A DNA stretch of 32,559 nucleotides from Spirochaetaceae bacterium. GTDB lineage: Bacteria; Spirochaetota; Spirochaetia; Treponematales; Treponemataceae. This document shows positions 1 through 7,382 of the stretch, one piece after another (position 1 is the stretch's first letter; every line of letters begins with the position of its first letter). The stretch is from positions 1-32,559 of the forward strand of contig JAFZVC010000093.1 in NCBI GenBank assembly GCA_017618015.1, read 5' to 3'. Made by a program: the position numbers and the translations under genes. Below the pieces are notes generated by a model. It worked only from the letters and a program-made list of their open reading frames with translations, made no database searches and was not told where the DNA came from.

Positions 1-329
1 AGAAAAAGCAAATCAATTTTATAGCGCACAATGCCCGTTTTGACATGGACGTTATCCGCTCATGTTGTAATTATTATGGAATGCCGCTTCCCAACGCGAA
101 TTACGCTTGTACGCTCCAGATTGCCCGAAGGACTTGGAACGAGTTTAATTGCCATGCCCTCACCTTTCTGGCAGAACAGTTTGGAATTGTCTACGATGCG
201 CACAATGCTCTTGACGACGCCCGAACATGCGGCAGACTTTTCGCAATGGCAGCAGAGAAAAATGGCCTGTCACAGGATGAAATGTTCTTTCAGAAAGACG
301 TTTGCAAAAATCTGTTAGACAGGATATGA
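1..329 (+). CDS. DnaQ-like 3'-5' exonuclease, 3' part only (cut by the window edge)
   Basis: The reading frame is open from the first bases, so only the last 108 residues are present. What remains matches the DEDDh exonuclease fold of DNA polymerase III epsilon-type proteins. HNARFD near the left edge fits the ExoII motif, and HNALDDA about 50 residues later fits ExoIII with its catalytic His and Asp. The ExoI DxE motif would lie upstream, outside the window. Such proteins remove 3' nucleotides, either in replication proofreading or as stand-alone nucleases. The chain ends soon after ExoIII, so no C-terminal BRCT or helicase domain follows. It could be a proofreading subunit or a generic exonuclease, and the missing N-terminus prevents a choice. 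The next gene starts 4 bases after the stop, suggesting co-transcription. Confidence 0.8.
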   Translation, partial: KKQINFIAHNARFDMDVIRSCCNYYGMPLPNANYACTLQIARRTWNEFNCHALTFLAEQFGIVYDAHNALDDARTCGRLFAMAAEKNGLSQDEMFFQKDVCKNLLDRI

Positions 330-333
330 AACA

Positions 334-726
334 ATGAATAACGCAGAGCCCTTCATCGGCATTTTCTGGTTTTACAACGGGATTGTTATGTTTCCACACG
401 CAGTTCCGTTTTCTGAAGGAATACACTACGGCAACGCTATCACCGGAACCAAAGACCATGCAGACTATTGGGAAGAACTGCGGAAGGAAGCTTTATCTAT
501 CTTGCCTGCTCATTTGAGAACTGAATACTTCTCTATTCCACGCGGGCGAGTCGTTTATCATTCTGACACAGATCAATTCTTTGTGTACCATGGCAATAAC
601 CTAAAAAAGAAAGATTTACAACAAGTAGCAAAACTGTTCTGCCTTCCTAAAAAGAAAACTGTATTCGAGCAGGATTTGCATTACTGTGACTATTCTGACA
701 AAGATTGGAGCACAATTTTTGGATAA
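334..726 (+). CDS. Hypothetical protein, 130 aa
   Basis: I do not recognise this family with confidence. The product is a compact, probably soluble cytoplasmic protein with many aromatic residues (IGIFWFYNG near the N-terminus, FSIPRGRVVYH in the middle, HYCDYSDKDW near the C-terminus). There is no signal peptide, membrane segment or repeat. The patterned charged and aromatic residues look like a folded conserved domain and not a chance frame. The gene begins 4 bases after the exonuclease stop with no strong Shine-Dalgarno in the gap, so translation may be coupled. It is followed by the imperfect direct repeats at 737-790. A link to nucleic-acid metabolism is suggested only by its neighbour. 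Confidence 0.6.
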   Translation: MNNAEPFIGIFWFYNGIVMFPHAVPFSEGIHYGNAITGTKDHADYWEELRKEALSILPAHLRTEYFSIPRGRVVYHSDTDQFFVYHGNNLKKKDLQQVAKLFCLPKKKTVFEQDLHYCDYSDKDWSTIFG

Positions 727-736
727 GGAAACAAAT

Positions 737-790
737 CCGTTCAAAATGGCACCGAAAATGCAACCAAAACCGTTCAAAACGCCACCGAAA
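737..790. repeat. Two imperfect 21-bp direct repeats
   Basis: The unit CCGTTCAAAA-NGN-CACCGAAA occurs at 737-757 and again at 770-790, a 33-bp period with two mismatches. It sits between the stop of the small plus-strand gene and the terminator hairpin at 798-825. It is non-coding in any convincing frame. It may be a relic of local duplication or a small intergenic repeat family. Confidence 0.7.
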
Positions 791-791
791 C

Positions 792-825
792 AAAAAAACC
801 GTCCGGACAATGCTGCCCGGACGGT
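792..825 (-). terminator. Intrinsic terminator (strong on minus strand)
   Basis: ACCGTCCGG (798-806) pairs perfectly with CCGGACGGT (817-825) around a 10-base loop. Read on the minus strand the stem is followed by seven T (the A run at 792-798), a textbook rho-independent terminator for the sugar-importer operon ending at 904. On the plus strand the T tract is weak, so it may also partly stop the exonuclease transcript. Confidence 0.8.
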
Positions 826-860
826 CTATTATTGTGTCACGGAAATGTGACTGAAAAGTC

Positions 861-889
861 TTATGCGGCAACAGGAGGCAGCCGCATAA
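861..889 (-). other. Stem-loop just beyond the binding-protein gene
   Basis: TTATGCGGC (861-869) pairs with GCCGCATAA (881-889) around an 11-base loop, 14 bases past the stop codon of the solute-binding protein gene. Only a short T run follows on the minus strand. It is more likely a 3'-end stabilising hairpin or a first weak terminator ahead of the strong one at 792-825. Confidence 0.6.
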
Positions 890-903
890 ACATACGCATT
901 GAT

Positions 904-2601
904 TTATTTACTGCGTTTGTAAACTGTGTTGATAAGGTCAACAAGCTTCTGGCTGTTAAGGTTAGAAAGTGTCTTAACATAAGAATCCCAGTCTTTGTTC
1001 AGGTCTTTCTGACCAAGGATGAACTGGAGTGACCAAGAAGCGATTGTATCCTTGATAGGTGTTCCCCACAAGTTGATCTGCTCGTTCTCGTCTTCTGACG
1101 GAGCTACAGCTGGATCAAGCGGCTTAACGTCGCGGTACTTGCCAAGGCGTGCATAGAAGTCCTGAAGAACTGGCAGGAAGTTATCTGCGTTCTCAGCTGT
1201 TGTATGACCATACCAGAAGTTACCACCAGCATATCCCCACTTAAGACGGATATCGATGTCTTCTTCTGGACCAGAAATACCAAGACCACCGCACTTGTAT
1301 CCAGGAAGGAGAGCCTTAACCTGAAGACCTGTGTTAGCGTCTGTTACATAGTGCCATGTCTCACCCTCTGGACCCCACTTGTAAAGTGTGTAAGCCTCTG
1401 AAGAGTACCACAGCCAGTCAACGAAACGGAGCATCTTGATGAAGCCTTCTTCGCCAAGCTCGTCAAGAGCGCGTTTAGCGATCATAACACCGTTCTCAAG
1501 ACGTGTGCTTTCTGCTGTGTATTTGTTAAGAGCAACAGGAGTCATACCATACCATGTCTCGAAATTGCCTTTTCCAAGTCCTGTCTCAAGACCAGAAATC
1601 CATGTAGCATACTGACCACGGTTGATACTCATAAGAACTGTCTTACCATTGTAGAACTTATTTGTAGCTGTTGTATCATCCTGTGTGAATGTTTCTGGAT
1701 CAAGGATTCCGCCCTTTACGAACTTGTTGATTACTGTAAGGAATGCCTTCATAGCAGGTGTTGTAGCAGCGAAGTACCACTCGTTCTTGTCGTGGTCGAA
1801 CTGTACACCGTTTCCAAGTGCCCATCCGGCGTTGATTCCGTATGAGTTACCGATGATCTTAAGAAGGTTACCACCTGTTCCCTGTCCTGACTCAGAACCG
1901 CACCACAGGTCAGACCAGATGTAGTCTTTGTCTGTGCACATACCGTTCTTAACCATGTAAGCTTTTACACCAACGAGGATGTCATAAAGGTCATCCCATG
2001 TCCATGTCTTCTCAAGCTCTTCAAGGTTGTAGCCAGCTGCATCAAAGATATCCTTGCGGAACATCATTGTGTAGTCCTGGAGTGCTTTTTCGTGCATACC
2101 AGGCAGGCGGTAGAACTTACCATCAGCTTTTACGATTGTGTCTACATCAGCTTTCATGTTGTACTTGTTGTAGAAAGCTGTGAAGTTAGGCATGTATTTA
2201 ACGTAGTCAGAAACAGCAACAACAGCACCACCGTCTACGAACTTTGACTCGTCGTAAACTTTCGGGATGATGTAAGCTGAGTCACCTGCGTTGATAGCAA
2301 GTGTGATCTTATCTGTGTAAACAGATGAATCATAAGCAACGATGTCAAGATGAACGTTTGTTGCATCTTCAATCTTCTTGAAAACACCTTCAGTCTTCCA
2401 TGTATCAACCATTGGATACCAAGAAGCATCACTGAAATACATTGTGTATGTTACTTTCTCGTCAGAATGGAACGTAACACCCTCGCCATAGGTATATCCT
2501 TTGGCCGCGCCAGTTGCAGTTGTTTTGTTCTCTTTTTTTCCACCAGCGAAGAGAACCGCAACCATCAAAAGAGCAACAAGAATCATTGCTAACTTTTTCA
2601 T
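904..2601 (-). CDS. CUT1-family ABC sugar importer, extracellular solute-binding protein
   Basis: This is a 565-residue periplasmic binding protein of the LplA/YtcQ-like group. That group binds oligosaccharides and delivers them to the paired permeases encoded upstream. The N-terminus is a signal sequence (MKKLAMILVALLMVAVLFAG) followed by GKKENK and a Thr/Ala-rich linker. The size suits the large members of the class. No Cys follows LFAG: the expected lipobox Cys is Gly, so lipidation is not supported by the sequence. The start is fixed by AGGAGG seven bases upstream. It lies 102 bases after the second permease gene with a hairpin in between, a usual arrangement for making more binding protein than permease. 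The codon choice is markedly uniform, suggesting high expression. The substrate cannot be read from the sequence. Confidence 0.88.
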   Translation of the reverse strand: MKKLAMILVALLMVAVLFAGGKKENKTTATGAAKGYTYGEGVTFHSDEKVTYTMYFSDASWYPMVDTWKTEGVFKKIEDATNVHLDIVAYDSSVYTDKITLAINAGDSAYIIPKVYDESKFVDGGAVVAVSDYVKYMPNFTAFYNKYNMKADVDTIVKADGKFYRLPGMHEKALQDYTMMFRKDIFDAAGYNLEELEKTWTWDDLYDILVGVKAYMVKNGMCTDKDYIWSDLWCGSESGQGTGGNLLKIIGNSYGINAGWALGNGVQFDHDKNEWYFAATTPAMKAFLTVINKFVKGGILDPETFTQDDTTATNKFYNGKTVLMSINRGQYATWISGLETGLGKGNFETWYGMTPVALNKYTAESTRLENGVMIAKRALDELGEEGFIKMLRFVDWLWYSSEAYTLYKWGPEGETWHYVTDANTGLQVKALLPGYKCGGLGISGPEEDIDIRLKWGYAGGNFWYGHTTAENADNFLPVLQDFYARLGKYRDVKPLDPAVAPSEDENEQINLWGTPIKDTIASWSLQFILGQKDLNKDWDSYVKTLSNLNSQKLVDLINTVYKRSK

Positions 2602-2628
2602 AGTTTTTCCTCCTAAGATTTATAATTA

Positions 2629-2661
2629 CCGGCACTTAAGCAGCATGCAAAAAGATGCCGG
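2629..2661 (-). other. Intergenic stem-loop between permease and binding-protein genes
   Basis: CCGGCA (2629-2634) pairs with TGCCGG (2656-2661) around a 21-base loop, with further A/T pairing if one bulge is allowed. It is transcribed between the second permease and the binding protein. Hairpins in this position (as between malE and malF) protect the message or partly terminate it and so set protein ratios. That role is inferred. Confidence 0.5.
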
Positions 2662-2703
2662 ATAATATCATGTTTTACTTGCCCAAACGCGGGACGAAGC
2701 AAA

Positions 2704-3630
2704 CTACTCCTTTACGCCACCGAGCATCATGCCCTGAACGTAATATTTCTGAACGAACGGATAAACGCAGATGATAGGCAGCGCCATAAGGAGCATCGAA
2801 CAAGCCTTTATATTCGACGCAATCTGCATCTTTTCGGCATTCACCTCGCCAGGATCGGCAGAAGTCGACGCACCGGAAATAATCGTCTTAAGGTAGAACG
2901 CCACAGGCCACTTCTCTTTCGAGTCGAGATACAGGAACGCTGTGAACCAGTTGTTCCAATAACCGACCGCATAGAAAAGAATCATCGTCGCGATAATCGG
3001 CTTTGAAAGCGGCAGAACAATCCGGAAGAAAATACCGATTTTCGAAAGGCCGTCAAGCTCACCGGCTTCTTCAAGCTCGTGCGGGGTACCCGCAAAGAAC
3101 GACTTCATAAGAAGAACGTAGTACGTGCTTATCATTCCGGGCAGAATGAACGCCGCAACAGTGTCACGAAGCCCCAGACGAACCATAAGAACGTAGTTCG
3201 GGATAAGTCCGCCGCCAAAGTACATCGTGAAAATGATGAACGGCGTAAAGAACTTGTTGAGCTTAAGGTTAGGTTTTGAAAGCGGATACGCAAGGCACGA
3301 GCTGAAGAAGATAGCGCACAGCGTTCCGATTACTGAATAAACGATTGTGTTTCCGTAGAAACGAAGGAAGTCGCCTTTCTGGATTACGGAAATGTATGTC
3401 GTTATGTTGAAATCGACAGGAATTATACTGACTTTTCCCTGCATAATCGCCGTTTCTGAAGAGAAAGACTGTGCAACAAGGTACAGGAACGGATACAGCG
3501 TCGCGATGCATACAAGAATCATCAATATTGTATTGAACACAGTGAAAACGCGGTAACCCTGCGATTCCCTGCGGTATTTAGCTCTTAAACGTTTCTTCAA
3601 AGGAACTGTATTAACAGATACGTCAGACAT
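2704..3630 (-). CDS. CUT1 ABC sugar importer permease, LplC/YtcP-like
   Basis: This is a 308-residue inner-membrane permease with six predicted membrane helices. The cytoplasmic EAA loop is clear (HELEEAGELDGLSKIGIF followed by RIVLPLSKP), which is the docking site for the ABC ATPase. The C-terminus (YYVQGMMLGGVKE) is typical of the LplC/YtcP group. It forms the heterodimeric channel with the LplB-like permease encoded 13 bases upstream. A GAGGAGGGG ribosome site precedes the ATG. No ATPase gene accompanies the set, so energy coupling probably relies on a shared MsmX/MsmK-type ATPase encoded elsewhere. Substrate unknown. Confidence 0.9.
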   Translation of the reverse strand: MSDVSVNTVPLKKRLRAKYRRESQGYRVFTVFNTILMILVCIATLYPFLYLVAQSFSSETAIMQGKVSIIPVDFNITTYISVIQKGDFLRFYGNTIVYSVIGTLCAIFFSSCLAYPLSKPNLKLNKFFTPFIIFTMYFGGGLIPNYVLMVRLGLRDTVAAFILPGMISTYYVLLMKSFFAGTPHELEEAGELDGLSKIGIFFRIVLPLSKPIIATMILFYAVGYWNNWFTAFLYLDSKEKWPVAFYLKTIISGASTSADPGEVNAEKMQIASNIKACSMLLMALPIICVYPFVQKYYVQGMMLGGVKE

Positions 3631-3643
3631 TGCTCCCCTCCTC

Positions 3644-4582
3644 TTACCACAAACTGCTTTCTGTCGTTTTCTTAGAAACGAAGTTGGCTATTGAAAGCAG
3701 GACGAAGTTAATTACGCCCTCGAAAAGACCTACAGCCGTAGCGTAACTGTAGTTAGCGGAGCCAAGACCCATGCGGTATACGTATGTAGAAACGATATCC
3801 GCAGTTTCATATGTCATAGGGTTATAAAGAAGGAAGACCTTCTCGAACGAAGCACCAGAACCAACAAGACCACCTATATCAAGGATAAGGAGCGTCGTGA
3901 TTGTCGGCATGATGCACGGGATTGTGATGTGGATAACGCGCTGGAAGTGACCCGCGCCGTCAACCTCTGCCGCCTCATAGAGCGACGGGTTGATATTCGA
4001 CATTGCAGCAAGATAGAGGATTGTTCCCCAACCAAGGCTCTGCCAAATACCAGAACTGACGAAAATCGTCGTGAACCATTCCGGCAAAGCGACGAACGTA
4101 ATTACTTCGCCGCCGAAATATTCAATTATATGGTTTATAGGACCGTTCGTGGAAAGAAGCTCACGAATCATACCGGCAACGATAACCATTGAAATGAAGT
4201 GCGGCAGGTAAGATACGGTCTGCACGAACTTTTTCCAATGAAGGTTGCGGATTTCATTCAAAAGAAGAGCAAAAATCAGTGTAAGAGGAAACCTGAATAC
4301 AAGGTATACGACATTCAGGAAAAGAGTGTTACGGAATGCACGCCAGAAACTGGAGTCACCGATAAACTGCTTGAAATACTTGAAACCGCTCCATTCAACA
4401 CCAAACAAACCACCGCCCGCGCGGTACTTGCGGAACGCGATGATGTTTCCTGCCATAGGAATATATCGAAAAATAACGTAATAAACTATCGGAACGAGCA
4501 TCAGCAGGTACAGCTGCCAATACTGGGCAAAGTGTTTGCCCCAGCCTGTTTTAAGCTGCGGTACGTCCGTCTTTTTTGACAT
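3644..4582 (-). CDS. CUT1 ABC sugar importer permease, LplB-like
   Basis: This is a 312-residue permease with six predicted helices and an EAA loop (NPSLYEAAEVDGAGHFQRV). The N-terminal stretch GKHFAQYWQLYLLMLVPIVY is typical of the LplB group. The frame is open further upstream, but the ATG at 4582 is preferred because AGGAGG sits five bases before it and the extra upstream residues look non-coding. It is the first gene of the importer operon, which continues into the second permease and the binding protein. Upstream lie the repeat cluster and promoter candidates shared with the divergent GntR unit, so repression by that regulator is a reasonable inference. Confidence 0.9.
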   Translation of the reverse strand: MSKKTDVPQLKTGWGKHFAQYWQLYLLMLVPIVYYVIFRYIPMAGNIIAFRKYRAGGGLFGVEWSGFKYFKQFIGDSSFWRAFRNTLFLNVVYLVFRFPLTLIFALLLNEIRNLHWKKFVQTVSYLPHFISMVIVAGMIRELLSTNGPINHIIEYFGGEVITFVALPEWFTTIFVSSGIWQSLGWGTILYLAAMSNINPSLYEAAEVDGAGHFQRVIHITIPCIMPTITTLLILDIGGLVGSGASFEKVFLLYNPMTYETADIVSTYVYRMGLGSANYSYATAVGLFEGVINFVLLSIANFVSKKTTESSLW

Positions 4583-4616
4583 TAATTCCTCCTGTTTTAC
4601 ATATCCATTTTTCAAT

Positions 4617-4715
4617 GTACTAGTATTCTTGTGTTCAAGCTGACTTTCATACTTGCATACTTGCATACTAGTTATTTACTATAGTCAGCCTACAGTCAAA
4701 AAAATCAGCTGTCAA
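4617..4715 (-). promoter_or_regulatory. Promoter and probable operator region of the importer operon
   Basis: On the minus strand a TTGACT box (4694-4699) and a TAAATA box (4673-4678) lie 15 bases apart. A second TTGACA (4710-4715) lacks a good partner. Around the predicted start of transcription are two ACTAGT-centred palindromes (TACTAGTA at 4618-4625; ACTAGT at 4667-4672), three tandem 8-bp units, and an inverted pair GCTGACT (4639-4645) and AGTCAGC (4683-4689). This layout suits repressor binding over the start site, with the divergently encoded GntR protein the obvious candidate. The boxes are seen; the regulation is inferred. Confidence 0.5.
4648..4671. repeat. Three tandem copies of an 8-bp unit
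   Basis: CATACTTG at 4648-4655 and 4656-4663 is followed by CATACTAG at 4664-4671. The last copy runs into the ACTAGT palindrome. The array lies in the 226-base space between the importer operon and the regulator unit and is probably part of the operator. Confidence 0.8.
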
Positions 4716-4808
4716 TAGTACATTTCCCCTATGGTTAAACTTAAAACATCTTGGTTTAATTAAAGAAGCAGTATTTTCACCGCATAATAAAAAAAGGATA
4801 TATTCAAT

Positions 4809-5159
4809 ATGGATTACGAAAAATCGTATGAACTTATTTTTGATATTATCGCTGTAGTTGCGTATGTGGCTGCCGCAGTGCTCTTCTTCTTCGGGCTTAA
4901 AGTAATGATTACATACACAAAGTCTGATGGAGAGAACGCCGCTTTATATAAGAAAAAAAGCATAAAATTGCTTGCAATAGCATGCGGCTGTTTCGCCGTA
5001 GGTAAAACATGCTCTAACTTCATCCCGATGAGCCATCAGGATTATAATCTTTTTGAGATTATACTTCAGTCAGTGGTCGAGGCTGTACTAAAGACCGGCT
5101 TTCTTGTTCTGCTGCCTGTTGTCATCAAGGGTAAAAGGAACAGGGGGAACTCCAATTGA
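4809..5159 (+). CDS. Small membrane protein, 116 aa, coupled to a GntR regulator
   Basis: I do not recognise this family. Three hydrophobic segments are visible (about residues 8-33, 51-70 and 84-106), with a charged loop after the first (KSDGENAALYKKKS) and a basic C-terminus (KGKRNRG). It should therefore sit in the inner membrane. The gene is preceded by AAAGGAT at a slightly long spacing. It overlaps the GntR gene by four bases (TTGA), so the two are translated as a unit. The divergent position next to a sugar importer suggests a role in the same carbohydrate response, perhaps sensing or an accessory transport function, but nothing in the sequence proves this. Confidence 0.75.
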   Translation: MDYEKSYELIFDIIAVVAYVAAAVLFFFGLKVMITYTKSDGENAALYKKKSIKLLAIACGCFAVGKTCSNFIPMSHQDYNLFEIILQSVVEAVLKTGFLVLLPVVIKGKRNRGNSN

Positions 5160-5833
5160 AAATCACACCAAAGTTTTCTAACGAATCGAGCCGTGAATAC
5201 GCTTACAGAATTATAAGGAACAATATAATAGAACTCGACATAAAGCCAGGCAGCATGATTAGCGAGCAAGAGGTGGCGCAGGAGCTTGATGTTTCACGAA
5301 CCCCGGTGCACGAAGCTTTGCTGGAACTTTCTCGCTCTAAGATTGTGGACATTCTTCCGCAGCGCGGATGCTCCGTTTCAAGGATAAACCTGGAACTTGT
5401 TGAGGAAGCCGTTTTTGCGCGGCGGACTATTGAGTGCGCCGTAATTGAAGAGGCCTGCAAGATGGCGACAGAGCAGGATATTTCCGAAATGCGCGACAAC
5501 ATCCGTCTGCAGGACTTTTATCTTGCGAGCAAAACACTTGAAAAGATTATGGAGCTTGACAACAAGTTCCACGAGTCGCTTTACCGCATAAGCAACAAGA
5601 TGCAGTGCTACTACATGGTCCAGCTCCTGAACGTGCATTTCGACAGGCTGCGCTCGATGAGCCTTCATTCCGTAAAAGAAATAAAGATTGTCGATGACCA
5701 CAGGGCTATGGTTCAGGCGTTCGAGGACAAAAATCCGGCGCTTGCGAAGCAGCTCCTTGAGAAGCATTTGTCACGGCTTCATGTGGACGTAGAGGAAATA
5801 AAGACTCACTATCCGGAGTATTTCCCGGCATAA
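5156..5833 (+). CDS. GntR-family transcriptional regulator, FadR/FCD subfamily
   Basis: This is a 225-residue DNA-binding repressor or activator. Residues about 10-75 are the winged helix (ISEQEVAQELDVSRTPVHEA, then the wing LPQRGCSVSRI). Residues about 85-220 are an all-helical FCD ligand domain with the usual metal-site residues: LDNKFHESLY (Asp and His), VDDHRAM (His) and EKHLSRLH (His). FCD regulators sense small organic acids or sugar derivatives. Translation starts at TTG: the frame has no ATG nearby, and AGGGGG lies eight bases upstream. The four-base overlap with the membrane protein gene implies coupling. The divergent importer operon and its repeat cluster are the likely targets. 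The gene ends 11 bases from the convergent hslU stop with no visible terminator between them. Confidence 0.9.
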   Translation: MKITPKFSNESSREYAYRIIRNNIIELDIKPGSMISEQEVAQELDVSRTPVHEALLELSRSKIVDILPQRGCSVSRINLELVEEAVFARRTIECAVIEEACKMATEQDISEMRDNIRLQDFYLASKTLEKIMELDNKFHESLYRISNKMQCYYMVQLLNVHFDRLRSMSLHSVKEIKIVDDHRAMVQAFEDKNPALAKQLLEKHLSRLHVDVEEIKTHYPEYFPA

Positions 5834-5844
5834 TTAGACAGAAA

Positions 5845-7380
5845 CTAGAGTATGTACTTCGACAGGTCCTGATCCTGGACGACACCTTTGAGCCGCTCGT
5901 CAACATAATCAGGCGTAATGTCGATTGTCTCGCCTTTATGCTCGTCAGCCTCGAAAGAAAGATCTTCCAAAAGCGTTTCCATTATTGTATGAAGCCGTCT
6001 TGCACCGATGTTCTCGACACGCGCGTTTACGTCTGCGGCAAGCGAACTCATCCGCTCAATCGCCTCGTCCGTAAAGTTTATCGTAACGCCTTCCGTTTCA
6101 AGCAAACTTACATACTGCTTTGTGAGCGCGTTTTTCGGCTCTGTGAGTATCTTCTTAAAGTCATCTGCGTTAAGTGAGTCAAGCTCTACGCGGAGCGGGA
6201 ACCTTCCCTGAAGCTCCGGAATAAGGTCGCTCGGCTTAGAGACGTTGAACGCGCCAGCCGCGATGAAAAGAATATGAGTTGTGTCGATAACGCCGAATTT
6301 CGTATTAACGTTCGAGCCTTCAACAATCGGAAGGATGTCGCGCTGTACGCCTTCGCGCGACACATCCTGCCCGCTCCGCGACGTACCGCCGCCGGTCGCA
6401 ATCTTGTCGATCTCATCAATGAATACAATACCCATCTGCTGAACGCGGTTCTTAGCCTCGTCTGCAACCTTGTCGGGGTCTGTCATGCGGTCAAGCTGGT
6501 CTTCCATAAGAATCTCGCGGGCTTCCTTAACAGAAACAGACCGGCGGCGGGAGCCACCTGAAGAGCCGGAAATCATCGTCGCTATTCCCTGCATCGCGGA
6601 CTCCATGTCTTCCATGTTACCGCCTGCAAAAATCTCGAATGAAGGCATACGCGCCTGTCTTCTCTGGCTTATTTCAACCTGTCTGTCTTCAAGCTTACCG
6701 TCACGGAGCATAGCGCGGAATTTCTCGCGGGTTTCGTTCATGCTGCTGTTTTCTTTACTGGAACCGCTTTCCTCGGCGGCAACATCCTGAGCCTGCTGTT
6801 TTTCGGCATTCTCAAAAATGTTTCCGAGAGCGACAGAAATATCTGAAATCTGCTTTATCTCACCGTCAGTTTCCGGAGCCTTTTTCTTCGTCTTTTTCTC
6901 ACCGCTTCCCGGCAGCAAAAGGTCAAGAAGAGCCTCCTCAACTTTCTCCGCCGCCTTTGCTTTCAGCTTCTCCTGAAACTCTGCCTTGACCATGTTGTAG
7001 CCAACAGCCATAAGGTCACGGATCATAGACTCAACGTCGCGTCCTACGTAACCGACTTCCGTATATTTCGTAGCCTCTACTTTAAGGAACGGAGCCCCGC
7101 AAAGTTTCGCAAGGCGACGGGCAATTTCGGTTTTACCGACGCCGGTCGGTCCGATCATCAGAATATTTTTCGGCGCAATCTCGTCCCGGATTTCTTCCGG
7201 CAGCTTAAGCCGGCGCGTTCTGTTGCGCAGCGCGATTGCCACTGATTTTTTTGCCTTGTGCTGGCCAACAATATATGTGTCGAGCTGCTTTACTATTTCT
7301 TTTGGGGTCAGCTCTTCCAAAGGGATTTTGTCTTTTTTCGGTTCTGTCATATTTGTGTTTGTTTCCATAATCGTATCCAT
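5845..7380 (-). CDS. hslU: HslU, ATPase/unfoldase subunit of the HslUV protease
   Basis: This is a AAA+ unfoldase of 511 residues that feeds proteins into HslV in the cytoplasm. Walker A is GPTGVGKT (about 77-84), Walker B is IVFIDEID (about 318-325), and the family's N-terminal TPKEIVKQLDTYIVGQ is present. The C-terminus ends DLSKYIL, the tail that inserts into HslV to activate it. The protein is about 70 residues longer than E. coli HslU. The excess lies in the inserted I domain, as a charged low-complexity stretch at roughly 155-220 (KKTKKK, then Glu/Ser/Asn-rich). It is the last gene of the long division cluster and starts two bases after hslV, with GAGGAA inside the hslV 3' end as ribosome site. 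Confidence 0.97.
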   Translation of the reverse strand: MDTIMETNTNMTEPKKDKIPLEELTPKEIVKQLDTYIVGQHKAKKSVAIALRNRTRRLKLPEEIRDEIAPKNILMIGPTGVGKTEIARRLAKLCGAPFLKVEATKYTEVGYVGRDVESMIRDLMAVGYNMVKAEFQEKLKAKAAEKVEEALLDLLLPGSGEKKTKKKAPETDGEIKQISDISVALGNIFENAEKQQAQDVAAEESGSSKENSSMNETREKFRAMLRDGKLEDRQVEISQRRQARMPSFEIFAGGNMEDMESAMQGIATMISGSSGGSRRRSVSVKEAREILMEDQLDRMTDPDKVADEAKNRVQQMGIVFIDEIDKIATGGGTSRSGQDVSREGVQRDILPIVEGSNVNTKFGVIDTTHILFIAAGAFNVSKPSDLIPELQGRFPLRVELDSLNADDFKKILTEPKNALTKQYVSLLETEGVTINFTDEAIERMSSLAADVNARVENIGARRLHTIMETLLEDLSFEADEHKGETIDITPDYVDERLKGVVQDQDLSKYIL

Positions 7381-7382
7381 TA

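Noticed and set aside
4583..4666. Upstream extension of the LplB-like permease by 28 codons
   Set aside because: It translates the operator repeats, and a good AGGAGG precedes the internal ATG at 4582.
4648..4671. Tandem repeats as a possible CRISPR fragment
   Set aside because: Units are only 8 bp and directly adjacent with no spacers.
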